A DNA stretch of 64,000 nucleotides from Marivirga salinae (GCF_030503855.1 NZ_CP129971.1:1681501-1745500); one strand, 5' to 3'; counted from the stretch's first letter, positions 47,357 through 56,715 are shown. The notes: a model not told the origin generated them from the sequence alone. Translations and numbers: made by a program.

Positions 47357-47973
47357 TGAGTACTACCTTAATCATCATCATAGTTACCTGTATCATCAGT
47401 ATTCCTGCCTTTAATAATCGCTCTAGGATGTATGCTTGGATGTTCAATCCCTATCAAGTGGTTTACAGAAAGCAGTATTATAGAATGATTACCTCAGGGT
47501 TTTTACATGCTGATTATGTACATTTAATTTTCAATATGATTACGCTTTACTTCTTTGGAGATGCGGTAGAGTATTATTTCAATCAATTGACTAATTATGG
47601 AACTCTACTTTATGTAGGATTATATTTAACTGCTATTGTAATTTCAGATATTCCAAGCTTGATAAAACATAAAGAAAACCCTAATTATAATGCATTAGGA
47701 GCTTCAGGCGCAGTTTCTGCGGTAGTTTTTAGCAGTATTTTGTTCAATCCAATGACTGATCTTTGTCTTTACGGGTTGTTATGCTTGCCGGGCTTTATTT
47801 TCGGAGCTATTTACCTTATATATTCTTATTATCAAGGTAAAAGACAAGGCGATAATGTTAATCATGACGCCCATTTATTTGGAGCACTTTACGGTATAAT
47901 AATTACCGTTGCCATCTGGCCAGGAGTGATTATGCATTTTATCGATCAGTTGAGTACTTTTAGTCTGTTTTAG
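47356..47973 (+). CDS. Rhomboid-family intramembrane serine protease
   Basis: A 205-residue membrane protease with about six helices. Catalytic Ser in NALGASGAVSAVV (GASG motif), catalytic His in HDAHLFGALYG, and the oxyanion-region HLIFNMITLYFFG in helix 2. It cleaves transmembrane segments of other proteins; substrates unknown. Translationally coupled to the polyprenyl synthase gene upstream. Confidence 0.92.
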   Translation: MSTTLIIIIVTCIISIPAFNNRSRMYAWMFNPYQVVYRKQYYRMITSGFLHADYVHLIFNMITLYFFGDAVEYYFNQLTNYGTLLYVGLYLTAIVISDIPSLIKHKENPNYNALGASGAVSAVVFSSILFNPMTDLCLYGLLCLPGFIFGAIYLIYSYYQGKRQGDNVNHDAHLFGALYGIIITVAIWPGVIMHFIDQLSTFSLF

Positions 47974-48242
47974 ATAGAAACAAGAGTTAAGACGAAAGAT
48001 ATTACTTTGATCCGGAAAATTGACAGTTGACAAAAGTCCCTCATTGTGTTTCCCTAAGAATTCTTACATAATAATGGATAAGTACATTTTGTCTATTGTC
48101 TACCGTTATTTGAATATTGTTTAAATTTTTAATCCATCACCCCACGCCCAACATCCATCAAACAAACTTCTGTCTTCCAACTTCCAACTTTCCCGTTCAT
48201 TTTTATTAAATTCAGGCGTTATTAAATTAGATCTATAAAATC

Positions 48243-50459
48243 ATGATAAGGAAACGATTTACGCAGCTATTAAGCTTGCTTTTATTGACAATGTGCTTCT
48301 CACTTCAGGCACAAGAAAAACAAACATTTACTAGCTTTCAGGAAGCTATGCAGGGATTACGCCCATTGGGTGGTAATTCTGGACCAAGTAATATTAATTG
48401 GATCAATGATGGACAAGCTTATTCATTTACTGAAAGGGGAGAAAATGGAGCTCAATTAATTAAATCTTATAATCCTAAAACGGAAGAAGAGAAGCTGATT
48501 TTTTCTACTGAGGGAATGAATATACCTGAAACGGAAGATGCTTTTGAATATGTGTCTTTTCAGTGGTCAGATGATTCTAAATATTTATTATTCCAAACCA
48601 ATTTCCGTCCTGTATGGAGAAGATCTGGAATATCGGATTATTATTATTATTCGATTGCAGATAAAACATTGGATTTAGTAGCAAAAGATGCTCAAACTGC
48701 AGAATTGTCGCCTAATGGAAAGAAAGTTGGCTATGAAAGAGGCGGTAATCTTTTCGTTTTTGATTTGGCTGCAAAGCAAGAAACGCAATTAACCGATGAT
48801 GCAGAAGACGGCTTTTACAATGGACGTTTTGGCTGGGCTTATGAAGAAGAATTCGGATTGGCTCAAGCATGGGAATGGTCTCATAATAGTGAATACATTG
48901 CTTTTTGGCAGTCGGACGAAAGGGAAGTGCCGATTTTCCAAATGACAGATTACCAAGGAACACATAAAGAATGGGTTGAATTGCCTTATCCACAGGTTGG
49001 AGATACAAATCCTACTGTAAAAATAGGGGTGATTAATGTGGCTGAAAAATCAAAAGAATGGATGAATGTTCCTTTGGAAGAAGGTTATATTCCTCGAATT
49101 TATTGGACTGCTGAAAAAGAAAAATTGGCTATTATGCATCTCAACAGAGCGCAAACTAATATGAAGCTTTATATGGCAGATGTTACTTCAGGAAAAGCCA
49201 ATATGATTTTGGAAGAAACTTCTGATGCTTGGATTGACGTTTTCGATTTCTTTGCTGGTATTATGCATTATGCTTTTTTCCCTAAAGATGCCAAAGAATT
49301 TTTCTGGATAACCGATAAAGATGGCTATGCGCATTTATACCGATATAATTATGATGGCGAGTTGCAAAACCAAGTAACTTCAGGGGAATGGGAAGTTGTT
49401 TATGTGCATGCAGTAGATAGCAAAAAGAAGAAAATTTATTACAGCTCCACTGAAGATTCACCTTTAGAAAGACAGCTATATGTAGTAAATTTCAACGGAA
49501 AAGGAAAGAAGAAAGTAACGGAAATGGAAGGTCGTCATAATATAGATATGGCTCCTGAGGCTACCTATTTTGTTGATCGATATTCTAATGTGAATACTCC
49601 AACTAAGATCGGACTTAGAAATGCTTCTGGTAAGTTGGTGAAAATGCTAGAGGAGAATAAAGAAGTTACTGATGCTTTAAAGAATGTCGCTTTTGTGATG
49701 CCTGAATTGACCAGTTTTGAAAACAGCGAAGGTGATAAAATTGATGTTTCAATCTACAAACCAGTTGGATTTGATGCTTCTAAAAAATACCCAATGGTTT
49801 TGGATGTCTATGGTGGCCCAGGAGCTCAATCGGTTTATAACCAATGGAGCGTTAGTTCATGGCATCAATATTTAGTTCACAATGGTTATGTAGTTCTTCA
49901 AGTGAACAATAGAGGCGGTGGCGGTTATGGCCGTGAGTTTGAGAAAATTGTGTACAAGAACTTGGGGCATGCTGAAGGACAAGATTTTGCTCAAGCAGCC
50001 CAGCATATGGTAGATCAAGGATATGTAGATGCTGATAAAATTGCCATCAGAGGACATAGTTATGGAGGTTATATGAGTAGTTTTTCTATCTTAAATCATC
50101 CTGATGTTTTTAAAGTGGCATTGGTTGGTGCTCCAGTAACCGATTGGAGATTATATGATAGTATTTATGCAGAGCGATATATGGGCTTGGAAGATGATAA
50201 TGAAGAAGGATATATCAATTCTTCGCCTACAACTTATGCTAAAAATTTAAAAGGTCATTTGTTTATTGCTCATAGTACAATGGATGAAAACGTGCATGTG
50301 CAAAATACTTTTCAATTGGTGAAAGGCTTAATTGATAATGGGAAAGATCATGATTTAAAGATTTTTCCTCCAGGTGCTCATGGAGTAGCTTATAATTATC
50401 CTAGCTATTTGTTATTAATGAATAACTACATCAATTATTTAGATAGGTACTTGAAATAG
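48243..50459 (+). CDS. Dipeptidyl peptidase IV (S9 family)
   Basis: A 738-residue exported prolyl peptidase that removes X-Pro dipeptides. Signal peptide LLSLLLLTMCFSLQAQ, an eight-bladed propeller with the DPP IV Glu-Glu motif (WAYEEEFGLAQAW), then an alpha/beta-hydrolase domain: nucleophile Ser in RGHSYGGYMS (codon 50058), Asp near STMDENVHVQ and His in PPGAHGVAYNY. Typical periplasmic enzyme of Bacteroidota. A terminator follows. Confidence 0.95.
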   Translation: MIRKRFTQLLSLLLLTMCFSLQAQEKQTFTSFQEAMQGLRPLGGNSGPSNINWINDGQAYSFTERGENGAQLIKSYNPKTEEEKLIFSTEGMNIPETEDAFEYVSFQWSDDSKYLLFQTNFRPVWRRSGISDYYYYSIADKTLDLVAKDAQTAELSPNGKKVGYERGGNLFVFDLAAKQETQLTDDAEDGFYNGRFGWAYEEEFGLAQAWEWSHNSEYIAFWQSDEREVPIFQMTDYQGTHKEWVELPYPQVGDTNPTVKIGVINVAEKSKEWMNVPLEEGYIPRIYWTAEKEKLAIMHLNRAQTNMKLYMADVTSGKANMILEETSDAWIDVFDFFAGIMHYAFFPKDAKEFFWITDKDGYAHLYRYNYDGELQNQVTSGEWEVVYVHAVDSKKKKIYYSSTEDSPLERQLYVVNFNGKGKKKVTEMEGRHNIDMAPEATYFVDRYSNVNTPTKIGLRNASGKLVKMLEENKEVTDALKNVAFVMPELTSFENSEGDKIDVSIYKPVGFDASKKYPMVLDVYGGPGAQSVYNQWSVSSWHQYLVHNGYVVLQVNNRGGGGYGREFEKIVYKNLGHAEGQDFAQAAQHMVDQGYVDADKIAIRGHSYGGYMSSFSILNHPDVFKVALVGAPVTDWRLYDSIYAERYMGLEDDNEEGYINSSPTTYAKNLKGHLFIAHSTMDENVHVQNTFQLVKGLIDNGKDHDLKIFPPGAHGVAYNYPSYLLLMNNYINYLDRYLK

Positions 50460-50485
50460 GGAAATGTTATTTTGATGCTTAGATG

Positions 50486-50515
50486 AAAAAGCCGTGATTT
50501 TTATCACGGCTTTTT
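50486..50515. terminator. Bidirectional terminator
   Basis: AAAAAGCCGTGAT (50486-50498) pairs perfectly with ATCACGGCTTTTT (50503-50515) around TTTT. It separates the converging DPP IV gene and small membrane protein gene. Confidence 0.92.
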
Positions 50516-50534
50516 TTATACTTAGTAACTCAGG

Positions 50535-50798
50535 TTAGTAGCTATTGCCACCTCCATTTAAAAGTGCAAATATTCCTGCTCCAAAAATTAAGCTAAACAG
50601 GAAGCTTAAAGCAATCAATATTGCCATTAATAATAGAGCGGCTTTTGCCCAATTTGCTTTGTTTACATTCGTCCCTCCGCTAAAGGCCCACACAAATAAC
50701 ATGATAAATCCAATAATTGGAATGGCAGTAATTATCAATGTAATGAGCCAATCTTTGGTTGACAAAGGTTGTGTGTTTCCCTGGTTTTGAGTTTCCAT
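50535..50798 (-). CDS. Small two-helix membrane protein
   Basis: An 87-residue protein with two membrane helices (WLITLIITAIPIIGFIMLFVW and ALLLMAILIALSFLFSLIFG) joined by a short loop with GGTNVNKANWAKA, and a Gly/Asn-rich tail. The loop motif is common in small Bacteroidota/Firmicutes membrane proteins of unknown function. A 324-base gap upstream (50799-51122) holds only a terminator. Confidence 0.7.
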   Translation of the reverse strand: METQNQGNTQPLSTKDWLITLIITAIPIIGFIMLFVWAFSGGTNVNKANWAKAALLLMAILIALSFLFSLIFGAGIFALLNGGGNSY

Positions 50799-51015
50799 AG
50801 TTTAATTAGGTTTAGTTAAAAAAATAATAAATTTCAATCTATTATAAGGATTATTACAATGGATAGAAAATGTTATTCCATTTTTTTGATCAATTTTCAC
50901 TAAAAAGAAGAGGTTTTACCTAAAATGCAATATAAATTAAAATATAGTTTGGGAGTTATTAGTCTATTCTATTTGAATGCAGAGAAATCAGATAAGATGG
51001 AATTTTTATGGATAT

Positions 51016-51043
51016 AAAAAAAGCCCGAAGGACGTCCGAGCTT
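51016..51043 (-). terminator. Terminator of the BLUF operon
   Basis: On the minus strand AAGCTCG (51043-51037) pairs with CGGGCTT (51027-51021, one G-T pair), then a T5 run. It lies 80 bases past the stop of the small gene at 51123. Confidence 0.75.
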
Positions 51044-51122
51044 ACTGATTTGATTTTGAAGTGTAGCATAAAATCATGTGAAATTAGGTAACAATAAGTT
51101 ATTTCTTAATGCTAATATTTCA

Positions 51123-51362
51123 CTATTCTTTAATTTTATCTTCTATTTCTTTGGCTTGTTCTTTATCGCCAAATTTTTTTAAAAGAGAAATCCCTTCAAA
51201 TAGCTTGTATTTACAAGCCTTTATTACTTCCGGATGGTCATCCACCTCAAAGAGCGTCATAACTATTAGTAAACTTGAAGAAACGTCTTCTACAGTATCT
51301 CCAAATTCGATAGTCTCAATGTCTTTTAATTTTCTTTCTAATTCTTCTTTCTCTATATCCAT
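51123..51362 (-). CDS. Small acidic helical protein downstream of a BLUF receptor
   Basis: A 79-residue charged, mostly helical protein (MDIEKEELERKLKDIE start; EGISLLKKFGDKEQAKEIED end) with no signal or membrane segment. It starts 2 bases after the BLUF gene stop and ends just before a terminator, so the two form a bicistronic unit. A role as partner or output of the photoreceptor is inference; I do not recognise a family. Confidence 0.65.
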   Translation of the reverse strand: MDIEKEELERKLKDIETIEFGDTVEDVSSSLLIVMTLFEVDDHPEVIKACKYKLFEGISLLKKFGDKEQAKEIEDKIKE

Positions 51363-51364
51363 AA

Positions 51365-51784
51365 TTATTTGAAAAATTTCTTAATTAATTGAATTGATCT
51401 ATTTCCTTCCTGATCTTTACCTGCTATAATATCTTGAAAAGTTTTTGCTTCTTCTTTACTTAAATCAGTTTGGAATTCAACTTTGTCTTCATTAATTTTT
51501 TTAGAACCCATTTCCCAACTTGGAAAGCTCCTCTCTTTAATTTGACCAGTAGTAATTAACACTACATTTTTATGTCTGTCATCAGATTTAATTTTTTCAT
51601 AAAGTCCACTTATTTCTTTATAATCCCCTTCCAGATATTGCAAAAAATGTGTGTTGGAGTATAAAAGGACACCTGTGATGTCTAATTTGGGATTGTTTCT
51701 TTTACAAGCATCCAGAATTTTTTCGATTTCTTCTTCAGTACATTCTTTCTTTCGAACGCTTACGTAAACTAAGTGTGATAACAT
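51365..51784 (-). CDS. BLUF-domain blue-light sensor protein
   Basis: A 139-residue stand-alone BLUF protein that should bind FAD and sense blue light. The key positions match PixD/Slr1694 with a one-residue offset: Tyr7 (HLVYVS), Asn31 (KRNNPKL), Gln49 (THFLQYLEG), Trp90 and Met92 (FPSWEMG). A further ITGVLLY segment is characteristic. It has only a short C-terminal tail (about 40 residues) and no output domain, so it must act through a partner, possibly the 79-residue protein encoded next. Confidence 0.93.
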   Translation of the reverse strand: MLSHLVYVSVRKKECTEEEIEKILDACKRNNPKLDITGVLLYSNTHFLQYLEGDYKEISGLYEKIKSDDRHKNVVLITTGQIKERSFPSWEMGSKKINEDKVEFQTDLSKEEAKTFQDIIAGKDQEGNRSIQLIKKFFK

Positions 51785-52113
51785 GTTCTATGGTTTAAAA
51801 AGTTAGTAATTATTAAAAGTTATTTTATTAACATGACTATTAGAATATTGTTTTGAAGATATGAAAAATAGTTGATTTTACTATCTCAATTATAGACTCG
51901 ATATTAAAGTGTTTGAGGGCAACTATATTAGGGCAAATTTTTGCTGCAACAATTATTTGCCGATACAGGAGTATTAACTAATTTAAAATCAATACTTTAA
52001 ATAATAACAGAGACAAAATAGAGACAAGATTGATATTTAATTTTGAATGGTTCGGTAATTATATAAAGCAATCTAAGAATTCATATTTAAACTCTCCACA
52101 GATTTTATTAATG
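51785..52113. other. 329-base AT-rich gap without a recognisable gene
   Basis: Between the BLUF unit and the DUF3037/HipA pair. It should hold the BLUF promoter and the 3' end of the next unit; no gene, hairpin or repeat stands out. From here to about 62.3 kb the sequence is visibly AT-richer. Confidence 0.55.
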
Positions 52114-52959
52114 CTATTTCAGATCTTTAATAGTCTCTTTTGCATATTCATCCAACTTATCCTCAGTGATGATTCTTTTGGGAGCATTTTTGTCATAATC
52201 TAAAATATCCAAGGCATTCCAATAGTCATCAATGAATTGTTTATTCTGTGGTTTTGATACCAAGAAGTCAAAACGAAACTTATTGACCTTGGCATAATCA
52301 GCCAATTGAGTTAAATATCCCAAATACAAAGAAGCTTTATTTTGGATGTCTTTTGACTTATTTAAATCGAAACTTAAAGGTTTTACATGGTTTAAAGTTC
52401 CATTTCTCCAAGCTAAATCAAAGGATAAAGAAACCGTCTTTGTTTCAATTATTTTATTCTTAGTCAACTTTTCCTCAATACCTTCATATCCATGTTTAAT
52501 ATTATCCCAATATCTTGAAAGTAGATATTTCTCATTGTGGGTAATTTGTGTATGCTGGATAGTGTTTGTGCCGGGCAGTAATAATTGACTATAAGTAGAT
52601 ACAGTGCTAGCGATGGAATCTAATCCTTCCGTCACTTTAACAGGAGCATCAAAAACTAATCCTGCTGCATCGACTGCCAAAATATTTTCATGCACATATT
52701 GCTGAATACTTTTTTCATCAGGTGCTTTTGAGAAATTTATCTTCTTTTTTTCAATTCTATTCTGAATAATATCTAAATAATGATTAACCAATTTTGAATC
52801 AAAATCAGGAAATATTGATTTAGGACGCTTCAAATCACCTTTTACCAACTCAAAGTGATTCAACTTTGAAAAATAGAAAAGTACCCCAACATTGACAGCC
52901 TCACCGGCTACAATACTGCTTTTATACTTCAATATTTGATATGTGAATAGGTCGTTCAT
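52114..52959 (-). CDS. DUF3037-domain protein
   Basis: A 281-residue soluble protein opening MNDLFTYQILKYKSSIVAGEAVNVGVLFY, the usual DUF3037 start (short pieces: FTYQILKY, EAVNVGVLF). The rest is mixed alpha/beta with no catalytic motif that I recognise. It overlaps the HipA-like gene by 4 bases (ATGA). DUF3037 proteins are recurrently paired with HipA-like kinases; their joint function is not established. Confidence 0.75.
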   Translation of the reverse strand: MNDLFTYQILKYKSSIVAGEAVNVGVLFYFSKLNHFELVKGDLKRPKSIFPDFDSKLVNHYLDIIQNRIEKKKINFSKAPDEKSIQQYVHENILAVDAAGLVFDAPVKVTEGLDSIASTVSTYSQLLLPGTNTIQHTQITHNEKYLLSRYWDNIKHGYEGIEEKLTKNKIIETKTVSLSFDLAWRNGTLNHVKPLSFDLNKSKDIQNKASLYLGYLTQLADYAKVNKFRFDFLVSKPQNKQFIDDYWNALDILDYDKNAPKRIITEDKLDEYAKETIKDLK

Positions 52960-53753
52960 TGGATAAATCCTTTCAGATTATTTACAAAAATAGCTGAATT
53001 TCTTCTAATTTCAGTGAAATAGTGTATTATTAGTGTACTTTGGGTGTTAAACCCGTTTCCTTCTAGTGTTGTTAAAACATTACGAACCTCATTTAAATTC
53101 ATTGTCCTTAAGTATTCTGTAAAGCTGTTGAATAACGATAATTTATTGGTTTTTGATACTTTTTTTAAATAAGGCAAACTGATATGATGACTAGCAAATT
53201 TATCTTCCCAGTTAAAATCATGCAATCTTTTAAGGGTATCCTCTTTAATATCCAATGCATATTCGTGATCAATTAGCCAAGCTTCATCTTTTTTAAATAA
53301 CAAATTAGGCTTTTTTGTACCCCTATCTCCATTGCGGATAAAATTATCAAATGCATACAGCGTATCTAATTGAATACTGGAAGATAAATACTTTTTCTGG
53401 ACCTCTCTTGTGAAATTTATGGCATCGGGAAGATATATACAGCCAAATTTCAATCTTTCATCAGATTGTTCAAATTGAAACATTTCTTCTGGAGGTAATG
53501 TAGCTATAAACTCTTGAGGAAATTCAATCAATGCCATTTTTGGGACATTAAAATCAAATTCGGAAGCCAAATGATTCCCTAAAACTTCAGCAGTTACATT
53601 ATTTCTATTTTCAATTTGGTCCGTAGTATATAATTTTACCACATAAGGCTTGATCCCTGAATCTTCCTTAACCAAAACTACCCAAGGTTTAGTATGCCCT
53701 GATTCTTGAGGAATCACTTTAATAAATGATATGGCTTTGTAAACTGGAATCAA
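52956..53753 (-). CDS. HipA-like kinase-fold protein
   Basis: A 265-residue protein of the HipA_2 type. It has a kinase-like N-lobe (WVVLVKEDSGIKPYVVKL, Lys), the catalytic-loop-like NFIRNGDRGTKKPNLLF and IDHEYALD, in place of HRD/DFG. The usual HipA DNA-binding partner HipB is absent; the partner here is the DUF3037 gene, which overlaps its stop. It could phosphorylate a protein or tRNA synthetase, but that is inference from the HipA family. Confidence 0.7.
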   Translation of the reverse strand: MIPVYKAISFIKVIPQESGHTKPWVVLVKEDSGIKPYVVKLYTTDQIENRNNVTAEVLGNHLASEFDFNVPKMALIEFPQEFIATLPPEEMFQFEQSDERLKFGCIYLPDAINFTREVQKKYLSSSIQLDTLYAFDNFIRNGDRGTKKPNLLFKKDEAWLIDHEYALDIKEDTLKRLHDFNWEDKFASHHISLPYLKKVSKTNKLSLFNSFTEYLRTMNLNEVRNVLTTLEGNGFNTQSTLIIHYFTEIRRNSAIFVNNLKGFIQ

Positions 53754-53938
53754 AAAATTACAATTTTTTACAAGTTAAATATATATAAGTTTTTTGAAAC
53801 TATCTCTTTAACAGGTTTATGGTGTTTATAAAATGCGAGATAAATTGGGTATTAGAAAATATTAGCATTTCAAAAATCTTTATTTATACTCATTCTTATA
53901 ATTTGATTTAATATATTCACACGTTAATAAAATAAGAC

Positions 53939-54724
53939 ATGGCAAAGTTCTTAACTGATGATAACCTTAATGTAGCAGTCTCTAATTTGATTGAAGAGGC
54001 AAAACAGACTTTTATAATAATCTCTCCCTTTATAAAATTGCATGATCGATTAAAAAAGAGATTATCTGAAAAATCAGAAAACTATGATTTTGAGTTAGTA
54101 ATTGTATTTGGGAAGAATGAGAATGACTTAAGTAAAAGTTTAAGCTACGAAGATCTGGAATTTTTCAAATCATTTCCCAATGTAGAGATACGTTATGAAC
54201 CGAAACTACATGCTAAATACTATGCAAATGAATCTTCTTCGATTTTAAGCTCCATGAATCTGTATGACTATTCCCAAAACAATAATATTGAATTTGGAAT
54301 TTTGATGAAAGCTGGAAGATTTACGAGTGAAGATATAGATATCGAATCTTGGGAGTATTTTGATAAAGTAATTGAAAGTAGTAAAATATTATATGAAAAA
54401 AGACCAGTTGTAGAATCAAAATTGCTAGGCTTATCAGAAAGCTTTAAAGGTTCTGAAGTGGAAATAGATATTTTAGATGACTACTTTAAGCAACTTAAAA
54501 ATTCAAGCAAGAATCTAAAAGGCTATTGTATAAGAACTGGTGAGCAAATACCATTTAATATAAAGCATCCCTTTACAGAAAAGGCTTTTAAATCATGGTC
54601 AAAATATAATGACCCAAACTATAATGAAAAATTTTGTCATTTCTCAGGAGAAAAGTCCAATGGTCAAACTTCTTTTTCACGACCAGTACTGCAGAAATAT
54701 TGGAAGCAAGCCATTTCATCTTAA
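53939..54724 (+). CDS. Phospholipase D-like domain protein
   Basis: A 261-residue protein with one HKD-type motif (KLHAKYYANESSSILSSMNL, His-x-Lys) within an alpha/beta PLD fold, preceded by TFIIISPFI. A single motif implies that a dimer makes the active site, as in Nuc/BfiI-type nucleases. The C-terminal 70 residues (CIRTGEQIPF ... FCHFSGEKS) carry a Cys/His pair pattern suggestive of a zinc-binding tail. It faces away from the HipA-like gene (185-base divergent gap) and is followed by a CoiA-like gene on the same strand. Confidence 0.7.
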   Translation: MAKFLTDDNLNVAVSNLIEEAKQTFIIISPFIKLHDRLKKRLSEKSENYDFELVIVFGKNENDLSKSLSYEDLEFFKSFPNVEIRYEPKLHAKYYANESSSILSSMNLYDYSQNNNIEFGILMKAGRFTSEDIDIESWEYFDKVIESSKILYEKRPVVESKLLGLSESFKGSEVEIDILDDYFKQLKNSSKNLKGYCIRTGEQIPFNIKHPFTEKAFKSWSKYNDPNYNEKFCHFSGEKSNGQTSFSRPVLQKYWKQAISS

Positions 54725-54799
54725 CATGCTTTCTCTTATACTTTTTAACTTACTTGGTCTTTCGTCATTTAAAAATAAGATCATTTTAAGAGACTTTTT

Positions 54800-55873
54800 A
54801 TGATTACGAAATTGCCATATGGTATTAAAGGCGGTGAGTTAACCTCTATCCACAATGTGTTGAGTGGATTAGATTGTAATTGCGTTTGCCCAAAATGCGG
54901 CTCAAAACTGATTGCAAGAAAAGGAGAACATAAAACACATCATTTTGCTCATTATCATGAGACTAATTGTGAGGGTGCTGCTGAAACTGCACTGCATTTA
55001 GTAGCTAAAGAGATTTTAATCCAAGAGAAAAAATTAGTAATACCTGGTAGATTGATGTTTAAGAATGGATCATTAATCAAAAATAATTCAAAAGAAATCA
55101 TATTCGATGAAGTTCGAAGTGAAGAAAAAACAGGTGATTTTCAGCCCGATATAATAGGAATTGATAAAGGCAGAGAACTATTTATTGAGATAGCAGTAAC
55201 TCATTTTATTGATGAAATTAAACATGAAAAGTTAATAAAGTATGGTACATCTACGCTAGAAATAAACCTTGAAGCACTTAAAGATGGATTTAATACAGAG
55301 GAACTCAAACAGTATCTTTTAGAAGAAACCTCAAATAAGCAATGGATTTATAATTCAGAAGAGGAGAAAGCTAAAAAGCTTTATTATGAAAATGAAACCA
55401 GTCTAGATACATTCGAAAACCAAAATGAAAAAAAGTGGGAACTTAAAGTTCAAAATTTTGAAAAATTTAAAAAGGAAAATATAAAAGCTGGATTCAGAAT
55501 AATAAAGGTAGATATTGGAGAAAATGTTTATTGTCCACTAAAAATGAAAAATACTGCCAAAAGTTTACCTAAATCATATATTTCCGATCGAATTGGTAAT
55601 GGTGGTGTATGGAATGGGGTGATTGATGACAAAAGGAGATTTGGAATGTACATTGATTTAGACAATAAAAAATTCCCCGTTTTCCCTCCGGATAATATGC
55701 GAACTGATACAAATGTTAAAATGGGGAAGTTTTATTTCCATCAATTAAATAGAATTAGAGATAAGTCAATTCAGAATTATAGAAAATGTATTCGGTGCAA
55801 ATTTTTCAAAGGTTCAAATTTAGATTTGGATCTAACTCTAGATGAAACTGAAATTGTTTGTGGATATAAATGA
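54800..55873 (+). CDS. CoiA-like nuclease-family protein
   Basis: A 357-residue protein related to competence CoiA-like nucleases. The N-terminus has a zinc-finger-like CVCPKCGSKLIARKGEHKTH with HHFAHY, then a PD-(D/E)XK-type core: SEEKTGDFQPDIIG (Asp) and ELFIEIAVTHF (Glu). A second Cys cluster, CIRCKFFKG, is near the C-terminus. CoiA affects DNA processing in competence, but similar proteins are also scattered in genomic islands. It starts 75 bases after the PLD-like gene. Confidence 0.7.
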   Translation: MITKLPYGIKGGELTSIHNVLSGLDCNCVCPKCGSKLIARKGEHKTHHFAHYHETNCEGAAETALHLVAKEILIQEKKLVIPGRLMFKNGSLIKNNSKEIIFDEVRSEEKTGDFQPDIIGIDKGRELFIEIAVTHFIDEIKHEKLIKYGTSTLEINLEALKDGFNTEELKQYLLEETSNKQWIYNSEEEKAKKLYYENETSLDTFENQNEKKWELKVQNFEKFKKENIKAGFRIIKVDIGENVYCPLKMKNTAKSLPKSYISDRIGNGGVWNGVIDDKRRFGMYIDLDNKKFPVFPPDNMRTDTNVKMGKFYFHQLNRIRDKSIQNYRKCIRCKFFKGSNLDLDLTLDETEIVCGYK

Positions 55874-55925
55874 TTAATCTATTAATACTAGCTTTTAACT
55901 TATAATATCATCCCTTAAGTATGAA

Positions 55926-56060
55926 TTACCCATAGCATACCGTATCAGCACCCTTTAAAAACATAAAACGCACTAGGTTTACACGGTTGTCCATTACAGC
56001 CATTTCTAAGGGTGTAATCCCGTCACCCTGATGCACATTTAGTTCTAAGTGATAAATTCA
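55926..56060 (-). pseudogene. Ankyrin-repeat gene fragment
   Basis: The minus strand encodes LNVHQGDGITPLEMAV and DNRVNLVRFMFLKGAD before a stop at 55926-55928, about one ankyrin repeat. It is a diverged copy of part of the intact ankyrin gene at 58205-58669: two 17-base identical runs with one mismatch between them, and further similarity on both sides. No start codon or full gene remains. It lies in the otherwise gene-free 311-base gap 55874-56184. Confidence 0.85.
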
Positions 56061-56184
56061 ATTTGATCAACGTTAGAAACAATGTATTTATAATAAGGTG
56101 TTTAATTATTTAATATCTTCCAATTATAAAATACGATAATTTTGACATTCTATTTTTTCGAAAACGATTTTAGGAAGTGTATTT

Positions 56185-56715
56185 TTATGTGTGGGAGTCA
56201 TTATCAAATCCATAATATACGGTATGGATTCCTTCCCCTCTGTGGTTAGCTATTTCGTGTATAAGATTAAAACCAAGTTGATTTAATAAATTAATATGGC
56301 TCAAATTACTTGACCATGTTCTAGTTGTAAATTTACCTTTCTCAACTGTTAGAAGTTTTTGATACAATTTTTTTGCTGCTCCAAGACGTCTATATTCCGG
56401 ATTAATAATTATAGTTGTTATATAGTTCGACTCTAAAAAATCTTTTAAAAATTCTAATTTGTAGTTTTTTATATAGGACATAAAGCCTATTGGTGTTGAG
56501 TCAATAAATATAATTAGTGCTGGCTGTTCTAGTAGCTTCTCAAAATACTCATTATTACTTGAGTCAGATGAATTGTTGAAAACCTGCTGAGTAGAAGAGT
56601 TTCTTGTATTTAAAGGAGGAATAAATTCATTACCATATCTTTCCACCAAGGTCTCAACAAAGGAGTTCCCTTCAAAGTATATTAATTTTGAGAAATGTTC
56701 TATGCTAATATTCAT
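56185..56715 (-). CDS. GNAT-family acetyltransferase
   Basis: A 176-residue GNAT protein. The acetyl-CoA motif is IINPEYRRLGAAKKLYQKLL (R-R-x-G-x-A), following TTIIINPEY, and the C-terminal LNQLGFNLI is the usual motif B end. Substrate unknown. Its first 11 bases overlap the end of the CorA-like gene, so they are probably co-translated and work together. Confidence 0.8.
   Translation of the reverse strand: MNISIEHFSKLIYFEGNSFVETLVERYGNEFIPPLNTRNSSTQQVFNNSSDSSNNEYFEKLLEQPALIIFIDSTPIGFMSYIKNYKLEFLKDFLESNYITTIIINPEYRRLGAAKKLYQKLLTVEKGKFTTRTWSSNLSHINLLNQLGFNLIHEIANHRGEGIHTVYYGFDNDSHT

Noticed and set aside
54609..54803. A 64-codon plus-strand frame overlapping the PLD-like gene end
   Set aside because: Lies in another frame of the PLD-like gene and between it and the CoiA-like gene; no recognisable protein.
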